Position numbers and translations under genes: made by a program
Source of the DNA: Akkermansiaceae bacterium
GTDB taxonomy: Bacteria; Verrucomicrobiota; Verrucomicrobiia; Verrucomicrobiales; Akkermansiaceae
Direction: 5' to 3'
Length of the DNA stretch: 58,224 nucleotides
Assembly: GCA_025354565.1 (NCBI GenBank)
Contig: JANXMQ010000103.1
Span: 1-58,224, forward strand
In this document: in pieces, positions 1 to 6,588 of the stretch
Layout of the letters: each line of letters opens with the position of its first letter
How positions within the stretch are numbered: the first letter of the stretch is position 1
The notes under the pieces: model-generated
Database searches by the model: none
What the model saw: only the letters and a program-made list of their open reading frames with translations
What the model was told of the DNA's origin: nothing

Positions 1-80
1 CCGGGGCGGGTGAAAAGGGAGGGCACGTTGCGGACTGTACTCTCGCGCATCACGATTTGCGATTTTTCCAGCTAAGGAGT

Positions 81-140
81 GGCGACCTTATTGTCGCCTC
101 TTTTCCTTAACCGTAGCGCAGAACGGGACAATAAGGTCCC
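81..140. repeat. REP-like palindrome pair (inverted)
   Basis: Two short hairpins share one 12-nt core in opposite orientation. At 81-98 the arms are ggcgac/gtcgcc around cttatt. At 125-140 the arms are gggac/gtccc around aataag. The reverse complement of the first contains gacaataaggtc, which is also the core of the second. Two inverted copies of one palindrome separated by 26 nt is the layout of a bacterial REP doublet (BIME). No further copy was noticed in this window, so the repeat status across the genome is inferred. Confidence 0.5.
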
Positions 141-161
141 TACTTCCTATCCCACAAATCT

Positions 162-206
162 TGATACACGTGAGTATCACAACATAAACTAACATCTAAT
201 CGTTAG
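162..206. repeat. Two adjacent small inverted repeats
   Basis: At 162-179 tgatac and gtatca flank acgtga, and at 189-206 ctaac and gttag flank an 8-nt spacer. They lie in a gene-poor stretch just right of the REP-like pair. They could be operator-like dyads or chance; no flanking gene is clear enough to assign a regulator. The remainder of 1-268 shows no convincing gene: two frames stay open from base 1 (ending at 75 and at 110), but nothing recognisable is encoded. Confidence 0.2.
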
Positions 207-268
207 TCGGCGGCTAGGTCAATGTCCCTTTTCGGCATTTTTCCGCCCGGTGACCCAGCGAGGGGAGG

Positions 269-445
269 CTACCGTGTATGTTGAACAACTTTAATGCCGT
301 TGGGCAGCGTGTAATACTTGCGGGGCTTTTTGTGGATGTTAGCGCCCCTGCTCCGCTTTTCCTCGGGCATGGCCAGCGTTTTTTCCAGCTCAGGAATCGG
401 CTGGTGCAGGCCGCGTGCTGCGGTCTTGCGGGGAGTGCTTTTCAC
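269..445 (-). CDS. Small basic hypothetical protein (58 aa), doubtful
   Basis: A GTG-initiated frame of 58 codons, ending TAG, on the minus strand. The product is basic and starts VKSTPRKTAARG; it ends with the segment KKPRKYYTLPNGIKVVQHTR, which reads like a real small protein rather than a random translation. An in-frame TAA lies three codons upstream of the GTG, so no longer version exists. No Shine-Dalgarno is obvious. It could be a genuine small nucleic-acid-binding protein, the tail of a decayed gene, or chance. Family not recognised. Confidence 0.3.
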   Translation of the reverse strand: MKSTPRKTAARGLHQPIPELEKTLAMPEEKRSRGANIHKKPRKYYTLPNGIKVVQHTR

Positions 446-459
446 GAAAGGAGCTTACG

Positions 460-507
460 ATGCTAGAAGTCCAAGTCAAGATCACGGACGGCGGACTCGC
501 TTCGTGA
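460..507 (+). other. 15-codon open frame with strong ribosome binding site
   Basis: An excellent Shine-Dalgarno (aaaggag) sits about 7 nt before an ATG that opens MLEVQVKITDGGLAS and then stops at TGA. It is either a leader peptide, the remnant of a gene whose body has been lost, or coincidence. It faces away from the small minus-strand frame at 269-445 and runs toward the 3' end of the minus-strand gene at 512-1114. Confidence 0.2.
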
Positions 508-511
508 ACCC

Positions 512-1114
512 TTAACTTTCCGGTGGTGAGGCGACGAGGGCGAGGGCGTCCATGACAGCGGTGACGGACGGTGGATCGAGGGATTCTGTGACCACGGCGC
601 CGAGGACGAGGCAGCCGTAGGCGGTTTCTACGGGGATGACTTCGAGCGTCGCGCCAGCGCCGATTTTTACATGGACGTTGCCGGCGGAGGCGCCTGGCCG
701 ACGGGAGGCGAGGGCGAGGCTGCGGGCGAGGAAATGCAGGCGACCGTGGTTGCTCTCGTCGAAGATGACGGCACCTTCCCGGTCGAGGATGAAGATGCCG
801 GTTGCTGAGAAGTTTTGCCGCATCCAGTCGCGGAACCGGGTGATCCGATCGAGGAAGGGGCCACGGGCGCTGGTCTGGGTGTCGGCTGGGGCTGGCTCTA
901 GCGGTGCCACGGGTTCTTGGCGCGGTGGGAGCGGCGGCGGCAGGGGCGGCGGGGGGAGGGGAGCGGCGGTCTGAGTGGCGGCGTAGCCGACGAAGGCATC
1001 GTCGAAGCCCGCGTCCGCGATGACGGTGGCGGATTCACGGTGCGGTTTCATCAAGCGGTCCGCCATGTTGCGAACCTCGATGGGATCAAGCCAAGGATAG
1101 ATCGGATCGATCAT
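512..1114 (-). CDS. ParA-partner protein with Pro-rich linker and roadblock-like domain
   Basis: 200 residues. The first ~45 residues are a short charged segment (MIDPIYPWLDPIEVRNMADR). A proline-rich linker (about 50-80, with PPPPLPPPLPP) separates it from a C-terminal ~105-residue part. That part contains GIFILDREGAVIFDES and a following beta-rich stretch (LEVIPVETAYGCLVLGAVV), a pattern I read as Roadblock/LC7-like (MglB-type); this is inference, not a firm family call. The start codon overlaps the stop of the upstream ParA gene by one base (TGATG), so the two are translationally coupled and probably work together, for example in positioning or polarity. No signal peptide or membrane segment is seen, so it is cytoplasmic. 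Confidence 0.75.
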   Translation of the reverse strand: MIDPIYPWLDPIEVRNMADRLMKPHRESATVIADAGFDDAFVGYAATQTAAPLPPPPLPPPLPPRQEPVAPLEPAPADTQTSARGPFLDRITRFRDWMRQNFSATGIFILDREGAVIFDESNHGRLHFLARSLALASRRPGASAGNVHVKIGAGATLEVIPVETAYGCLVLGAVVTESLDPPSVTAVMDALALVASPPES

Positions 1115-1902
1115 CAGGGATGGGCGTGTTGGCCGTTATTCGTTTCAAATTTCGCCTCAATTTCCGCGCGGAGGGAATCGAAAACGATCTGTGCGCCTGC
1201 GCCATCTTCGAGCACGCCGATGGGGAGGCCGCGGGCGCTGGCGCGGACGAAGAGGCCGTCGCGGGGGATCTGGGTTTGGAAGACCATTTCCTGCGGCAGC
1301 AACTGGCGGAGGGCGGCGGCGGCCTCGGTGCTTTCCGCGAGATCGTGTTGGACCATGGTGAGGCAGACACCGAGGACGTTGAGCCGGGGATTCATGACCC
1401 GCAGGCGGTTGAGGCCTTCCAGCAGCTTCGGCACCGAGCGGATGCCTAAGGGTTCGGCCTGTTGGGGAATCATGATCGCGTCGCTCGAAGCGATGACATC
1501 ACTGGTGACGCCGAAGAGTCCGGCGGCGGTGTCGATCAGGCAGAGGTCGAAACCACGGGCGGCGACGCTGCGGAGAAAGGCGCGGACACGGGCGAGGTGG
1601 GCTCCCATGCCGCCGCCGCCAGCCTCGTAATCGCTGGCCTGACCGCTGGCGACGAGGGAGAAAGTTTCCAAGCGGGTGGGGACGATCAGGCGTTCGAGCG
1701 GGATTCCGGGATCTGCGAGGTAGTCGTAAAATCCGGCTAGCAGGCGGGACTGGCGGGTGAGCGACAGGCCGACGGAGCCTTGCGGATCGGCATCGAGGAG
1801 CAGGGTTTTTACACCTGCGCGGGCGAAGGAGTGGGCGAGATTGATGGAGACGGTGGTTTTACCCACGCCTCCTTTTTGGCTGGAAACGGCAATACTGATC
1901 AC
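1114..1902 (-). CDS. ParA/MinD-family ATPase
   Basis: 262 residues beginning at a GTG codon. The deviant Walker A motif KGGVGKTT (residues 10-17), the A' motif DADPQGS (37-43) and the LIDTAAG Walker B-like segment define a ParA-type ATPase that dimerises on ATP. Such proteins bind DNA or surfaces to position chromosomes, plasmids or protein complexes. No N-terminal helix-turn-helix is present, so it is the short form. No ParB or parS site is visible in the window. Its partner is the overlapping downstream gene with a roadblock-like part rather than ParB, which points to protein positioning or polarity more than DNA segregation (inference). It is divergent from the lipoprotein gene at 2017, with 114 bp between. 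Confidence 0.93.
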   Translation of the reverse strand: MISIAVSSQKGGVGKTTVSINLAHSFARAGVKTLLLDADPQGSVGLSLTRQSRLLAGFYDYLADPGIPLERLIVPTRLETFSLVASGQASDYEAGGGGMGAHLARVRAFLRSVAARGFDLCLIDTAAGLFGVTSDVIASSDAIMIPQQAEPLGIRSVPKLLEGLNRLRVMNPRLNVLGVCLTMVQHDLAESTEAAAALRQLLPQEMVFQTQIPRDGLFVRASARGLPIGVLEDGAGAQIVFDSLRAEIEAKFETNNGQHAHP

Positions 1903-1932
1903 GCTGCGCAGGGAATTGTTGCGCGACGGTAG

Positions 1933-1963
1933 CTTCCGCTTGCAACAGCGGAAGTCTTTTCTT
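1933..1963 (+). terminator. Hairpin plus T-rich tract in divergent intergenic region
   Basis: A perfect 8-bp stem (cttccgct / agcggaag) with a 6-nt loop (tgcaac) is followed on the plus strand by tcttttctt. This has the form of an intrinsic terminator or attenuator. It lies 54 nt before the start of the gene at 2017, in the gap between two divergent genes. It cannot be the end of an upstream plus-strand gene, so it may be a leader attenuator for the downstream gene or a 5' UTR structure for the ParA gene. Confidence 0.4.
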
Positions 1964-2016
1964 CATGATGCGGCACCAAGGGCGGCAACAAACCCATCTG
2001 TGCCTCGGTTTTTTTC

Positions 2017-4212
2017 ATGAAATTTAGATTTTCCAACGGTGCGGTCGCAACAGCAGCGGTCTTGTGCGGATGCCTGTTAGGAGTGTTTGGCTGTCGCCGC
2101 AGTAACTCGGGGTCCGCAGCCGTCGGCGGGGTCCCCCGGAGCGCCTCGCAGAATCTGGATGCCAAGAGCCTGGGTGCTTTGCCGGGTGCCATTTATCAGG
2201 GACAGGCGAATTCACTGATCCATTGGCAGCCATGGACGAAGGACACACTGCTGCGGGCGAGGGGGGCCAAGCGGCTGGTGTTCGCAGTCATTGCGATGCC
2301 ACAACAGCCGGGGTATCAGAGTGTGCTGGCGGCTTTGACGAAGGATGCTGGGCTGGTGGATGAGATCAATCACGAGTATGTCTCGGTGCTCATCGACGGC
2401 GATTCGGCCCGCGAGGTTGGCCTGTTAGCCCCGGAGCTGTGTGCGGAAATCCACCAAGGGCTGCAATTGCCATTGTTTGTCTGGCTGACTCCCGCAGGCA
2501 ATCCGGTCGCGTGGATTCCGGTGCCACGGGTATCCGCAGGGAGGGCCGTCGAGTTGTTCAATCAATCCCATGCGATGGTCAACCGCCTGTGGAAGGAGGA
2601 TCTGGCGAATCAGGCTGGGTATGTCTCAAAGAACAGCGCTACGAATAATGTGACCCGTGCTGAGCGGATGACCCAGCGGAGGAATTCCATGCAAGCCAGC
2701 GCGAATCCTGCGGCGGACGTGGAGCGGAGTTTGCGTCAGCTCGCCTCGTTCTATGACCCGCTTTCCCGCAGTTTCGATCAGGCGGGCGGGTTGTTTCCGG
2801 CGGGCTCGGTGGATTTACTGGCGACTGCGGCGATTCACCCAGGGCTGCCTGATGCCGTGCGTTCCCGCTGTTTGGAAACGACCCGTGAGCTGCTGGTCGA
2901 TTTATTCGGGAGTGCGATGTTTGATCCATTGGATGGCGGGGTTTTCACTTCGCGGCGTGGGAATTCCTGGGCCTTGCCGGGGTTTTCCCGCGACTGTATT
3001 TCGCAGGCGCGGGCGGCGGTGGCCTTGATCGATGCCTACCGGGCGACGGGGGATGCGGAGACGCTGGAACGGGCGCTGGGACTCATCAAGTTTGCGGAAA
3101 AATCATTTTCCACCTACGAAGGGCTGTTCTCCATCGGCGCGCAGGCGGAGTCCGAACCGGCAGCTTGGCTGTGGACCGTGGAGGACATCGAGAAAGAACT
3201 GCCACCGGCCGATGCGGTCTGGTGGATCAAGGCGACGAACATGAAGGGCTTGGGGAATTTGCCGTCTGAGGCGGATCCACGCCGCGAGTTTTTCCGCAGC
3301 AACAGTCTCGCCATGAGCAAATCGCCCGCGCGACTCGCGACCGAACAAGGCCAAGCGCTCGAGGTTTTCGCGCCCCGGTATGAAACGGTCCGGCAAAAAC
3401 TGCTCCAGGTCCGCATCGCCAGGCTCGGTCAGACGAGTCGCGACGATTGCTCGCACGCATCGGCGAGCTTCCGCATGGTCTCAGCCTACGCCGCCGCCTT
3501 CGCGGTCACGGGGGATGGGCAATTTCGGGAAAAAGCGCGTGATTTGTTGGGGAAATGCCGGGTCGCATTCACTGAGGGACCACGGCTGAGGCAGTTTTCC
3601 AAACCCGCTCCGGCGACGCATGGCGAGGGGCGCGCTTTTCTCTACGGCCTCGCCTTACAGGCAGCGCTCGACGTCAACGCGATCACCTCGGATGAAAAAT
3701 GGCTCGGCTGGGCCGACGATCTCGCCTCCACGGCGGCGGAACTTTTCACGGGTCCAGGCTATCTCAAGGAATGCCCGGATGACGCGAAAATCCTCGACTT
3801 GCCGATCTCTGACTCGGTGATGCTGTTCGACGATTCCTCCAAAGGACTGCTTTCCTTCGCCGAGTGTCGGCTGGCCGAGCGTGATCGGCCGCTGGTGGCG
3901 GGGCTCGTCGATTTGGTCGTCCCGCTGCCCGCGAGTGCGGCGGACCGACCGGTGCTTTATACGGATTTGTTGCAAGCCACCCTGGCACGAGAACACAAAG
4001 TGATTCTCGTCATCGGTGCTGGACTCTCGCCGGAGATGTTGCTGGTCACCCAGCGGCTGCCCTTGCGGATGATCCAACGCCGCAGTGCGAAACCCGCCGA
4101 TCTCATTCCGGACGGCTCGGTGAAATTGATTTTCGCCAGCGGCGAGACGCGTATGATCTCCACGCCAGCAGCCTTGCAAGAAGCGGTCTTGCCCTCGACC
4201 CCGAAATTGTGA
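2017..4212 (+). CDS. DUF255/YyaL-like lipoprotein without the CxxC motif
   Basis: 731 residues. The N-terminus is a lipoprotein signal peptide with a lipobox ending LGVFGC (Cys about 26). Residues ~85-175 look like the thioredoxin-like DUF255 domain of the YyaL/SPATA20 family, including the typical LPLFVWLTPAGNPV segment. The place where relatives carry a CHWCH-type motif instead reads MPQQPGYQSV, so redox chemistry is unlikely. The remaining ~500 residues resemble the alpha/alpha six-hairpin barrel (N-acylglucosamine epimerase-like) that follows in this family. It probably sits on the envelope facing the periplasm. The next gene follows after 36 nt, and hisB/hisH continue in the same direction. 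Substrate and reaction are unknown. Confidence 0.75.
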   Translation: MKFRFSNGAVATAAVLCGCLLGVFGCRRSNSGSAAVGGVPRSASQNLDAKSLGALPGAIYQGQANSLIHWQPWTKDTLLRARGAKRLVFAVIAMPQQPGYQSVLAALTKDAGLVDEINHEYVSVLIDGDSAREVGLLAPELCAEIHQGLQLPLFVWLTPAGNPVAWIPVPRVSAGRAVELFNQSHAMVNRLWKEDLANQAGYVSKNSATNNVTRAERMTQRRNSMQASANPAADVERSLRQLASFYDPLSRSFDQAGGLFPAGSVDLLATAAIHPGLPDAVRSRCLETTRELLVDLFGSAMFDPLDGGVFTSRRGNSWALPGFSRDCISQARAAVALIDAYRATGDAETLERALGLIKFAEKSFSTYEGLFSIGAQAESEPAAWLWTVEDIEKELPPADAVWWIKATNMKGLGNLPSEADPRREFFRSNSLAMSKSPARLATEQGQALEVFAPRYETVRQKLLQVRIARLGQTSRDDCSHASASFRMVSAYAAAFAVTGDGQFREKARDLLGKCRVAFTEGPRLRQFSKPAPATHGEGRAFLYGLALQAALDVNAITSDEKWLGWADDLASTAAELFTGPGYLKECPDDAKILDLPISDSVMLFDDSSKGLLSFAECRLAERDRPLVAGLVDLVVPLPASAADRPVLYTDLLQATLAREHKVILVIGAGLSPEMLLVTQRLPLRMIQRRSAKPADLIPDGSVKLIFASGETRMISTPAALQEAVLPSTPKL

Positions 4213-4248
4213 ATCCTCCCCCGAGTCCGCCACTTGCGAACCCATTTT

Positions 4249-5304
4249 ATGAAATTGATTTACGCCATCGCCGCATCCTGCCTGTTGATGTTCCTGCTGC
4301 CTTGCAGCGCGGATAAGATCACCCTCAAAGATGGGACCAGCTTTGAAGGCGTGGTCATCAGTGAGGCAGGCAACCAATATGTCATTGAAGTCGCCTTCAC
4401 CAAGACCATCAAGGACGAGCGCAGAATTGCAAAAGCCGACGTCGTGAAAATCGATCGCGACTTGCCGGATGTGCGAGCGTTCGAGGCGCTTGCCAAACTG
4501 GTGCCCACTCCGGATTTGCTGACGGCGGAGGATTATCCGCAGAGGATTTCCGCGGTTGAGAAATTTCTAACTGCCTTTCCACGCGGCACCAAGATCGAAG
4601 CCGCCAAGCAGATTCTCGAAACCCTCAAGGCCGAGTCCGCCAAAATCTCCGCAGGCGGCGTGAAACTGAATGGCGCGGTGATTATGCCCGATCAATACGA
4701 GCCAAATGCCTATGATCTCGACGCCCGCATCATGGAATCGAAGATCCGCACCCTCACTGACCAAGGTCAGGTTGTCGCCGCGCTGCGGATTTTCGCGACC
4801 TTCGACCGCGATTACCGCACCAGCCTATCCTACGGGGCGCTGTTGCCGTTGATCAGACAAGTGATCCAAGGTCACGTCGCCGAGAACAAGGAATTGCTCC
4901 TCACCATCGATGCCCGCATCAAGCAGCGCGACTCGGGCTTGCAAGGCATGTCCACGGAAAATCGCAACATCACAGAGCACGCGATCAAAGCGGAAACCGC
5001 CGAGATCGATGCGCTTTACAAAAGGGAAAAGGACGCGAAGCAGCTCTGGGTCACTCCCAATCCCTATCACAAAGCATCGCTGGATGACACCGTGCGCTTC
5101 GGTGAGCTGGAATTGACCCGCCTCGGCACGGTGAAGACCGTGCTCGGCGTCGAGGGTGGCAAGGCCTACCGGGATGCCTATTCCGTGATTCACAACGGCC
5201 GGACTCTCGCCGCGGTCAGCGCCGCCATAAACAATGCCAAGGCGTCCGGCGTCCCTCGCCGCTACGTTGATCAGCTTGAAAATGCCGCTAGAGGCATTAA
5301 GTAA
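4249..5304 (+). CDS. PTPDL-motif envelope protein
   Basis: 351 residues from the ATG at 4249; a TTG five codons upstream is open but the ATG gives the better signal peptide (MKLIYAIAASCLLMFLLPCSADK). Residues right after cleavage form a small SH3/LSm-like beta segment (ITLKDGTSFEGVVIS) often found at the start of secreted planctomycete and verrucomicrobial proteins. The motif PTPDL follows near residue 80, matching what I know as the PTPDL family of Verrucomicrobia. The rest is helical (TPR-like or coiled-coil) with no catalytic motif. It is exported; function unknown. It sits between the DUF255-like lipoprotein (36 nt upstream) and hisB (22 nt downstream). Confidence 0.8.
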   Translation: MKLIYAIAASCLLMFLLPCSADKITLKDGTSFEGVVISEAGNQYVIEVAFTKTIKDERRIAKADVVKIDRDLPDVRAFEALAKLVPTPDLLTAEDYPQRISAVEKFLTAFPRGTKIEAAKQILETLKAESAKISAGGVKLNGAVIMPDQYEPNAYDLDARIMESKIRTLTDQGQVVAALRIFATFDRDYRTSLSYGALLPLIRQVIQGHVAENKELLLTIDARIKQRDSGLQGMSTENRNITEHAIKAETAEIDALYKREKDAKQLWVTPNPYHKASLDDTVRFGELELTRLGTVKTVLGVEGGKAYRDAYSVIHNGRTLAAVSAAINNAKASGVPRRYVDQLENAARGIK

Positions 5305-5326
5305 ATTTCCCTTCCCGCCCTGAGCC

Positions 5327-5920
5327 ATGGTCACCCACCGCACCGCCAACCGCAGCCGCAAGACCGCAGAGACCTCTATCGAATTGTCGCTCGACATCGA
5401 CGGCACCGGGGTTTCTCGCATCGATACCGGCGTCCCATTTTTCGATCACATGCTGACCTTGTTTGCGAAGCATGGCTTGTTTGATCTCACGGTGAAAACC
5501 GTGGGCGACATCGGGGTGGACTTCCATCACACCATCGAGGACACCGGCATCGTCATCGGCGATTGTCTGCGCGAGGCGCTCGGGACGAAGGCCGGCATCC
5601 GGCGTTATGGTTGCGCTTATTTGCCGATGGATGAAACGCTCGCCCGCGTGGTGGTCGATCTCAGCAACCGCCCGCACCTGGAGTTCCGCGCACCTGCCGG
5701 GACACCCTCGGCACCGAACATGCCGTTCACTCTGGTCGAGGAATTCTGCCGTGCCGTGGCTTCAAATCTGCGCGCCAATATCCACGTCGAGCTGTTATAC
5801 GGGCGCGATGGCCACCACATCGCGGAAGCCATCTTCAAGGGCCTCGCCCGCGCCCTGCGTGACGCCTGCGAGCGGGATGCACGGGTGATTGGAATTCCCA
5901 GCACCAAAGACGCACTGTGA
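5327..5920 (+). CDS. hisB: Imidazoleglycerol-phosphate dehydratase
   Basis: 197 residues, the length of monofunctional HisB. It catalyses dehydration of imidazole glycerol phosphate to imidazole acetol phosphate, the sixth step of histidine synthesis. Family motifs are all present: FFDHML, the metal-binding DFHHTIEDTGI, and the second metal site GRDGHHIAEAIFK. The N-terminus RTANRSRKTAETSIELSLDIDG is also typical. No phosphatase domain is fused. Its stop overlaps the hisH start by 4 nt (GTGA), so the two are translationally coupled; other his genes are outside the window. Confidence 0.98.
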   Translation: MVTHRTANRSRKTAETSIELSLDIDGTGVSRIDTGVPFFDHMLTLFAKHGLFDLTVKTVGDIGVDFHHTIEDTGIVIGDCLREALGTKAGIRRYGCAYLPMDETLARVVVDLSNRPHLEFRAPAGTPSAPNMPFTLVEEFCRAVASNLRANIHVELLYGRDGHHIAEAIFKGLARALRDACERDARVIGIPSTKDAL

Positions 5921-6531
5921 AAGTTGGCATCATCGACTACGGCGGCGGCAATCTCCGCAGCGTCGCCAATGCCCTGCTCGCTCTCGGTCAGGAACCCCAA
6001 GTGATCGCGAGTCCGGACCAAGCGGCGGGCGTCACCCACCTCATTCTCCCCGGCCAAGGAGCCTTTGGCGACTGCATGGAGCGGCTTGAAAATCGCGGGC
6101 TCGATACCTTCCTCAAGGATTGGATCGCAGCGGATCGCCCCTACTTCGGCATCTGTGTCGGCTATCAGATTCTGTTCGATTCCAGCGAGGAAGCGCCCGG
6201 CGTGCGCGGGCTGGGCTGTGTGCCCGGGCGGGTCCGCCGTTTCCGCGATGAACCCGGATTGAAAATCCCGCACATGGGCTGGAATTCCGCCGTCGCCACC
6301 GGCGGCGAAAGCCCTGTCTGGCATGACCTCGGTGCGGAGCCATACTTCTATTATGTCCACTCGTTTTTCCCTGAGCCGCTGGACCCTGCCGTCTGCGTTG
6401 CGGAAACGACTTACGGCACCCAGACCTTCGCCGCCGCCGTGGGTCGGGGCAGACTTTTCGCCTGCCAGTTCCACCCGGAAAAAAGCCAGGACGCGGGGAT
6501 TCGCCTGATCCAGAATTTTCTCAAGCCCTGA
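5917..6531 (+). CDS. hisH: Imidazole glycerol phosphate synthase, glutaminase subunit
   Basis: 204 residues, starting at a GTG that overlaps the end of hisB. HisH hydrolyses glutamine and passes ammonia to HisF, which closes the imidazole ring and releases AICAR. The class I amidotransferase triad is intact: Cys80 in GICVGYQ, His186 and Glu188 in FHPEKS. The oxyanion-strand region PGQGAFGDC and the PHMGWN and YYVHSFF segments are standard. HisF and HisA are not in this window, so the histidine genes are dispersed or continue elsewhere. Confidence 0.98.
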   Translation: MKVGIIDYGGGNLRSVANALLALGQEPQVIASPDQAAGVTHLILPGQGAFGDCMERLENRGLDTFLKDWIAADRPYFGICVGYQILFDSSEEAPGVRGLGCVPGRVRRFRDEPGLKIPHMGWNSAVATGGESPVWHDLGAEPYFYYVHSFFPEPLDPAVCVAETTYGTQTFAAAVGRGRLFACQFHPEKSQDAGIRLIQNFLKP

Positions 6532-6588
6532 ACCTGCAACCACGTCCGCACACGCTGTCCTTCACATTGAATTTTATACGACACTCGG

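Noticed and set aside
3655-4377. 240-residue minus-strand open frame
   Set aside because: It is antisense to the 3' end of the 2017-4212 gene and has no family features.
5617-6543. 308-residue minus-strand open frame
   Set aside because: It covers hisB and hisH in antisense and reads as compositional shadow of GC-rich codons.
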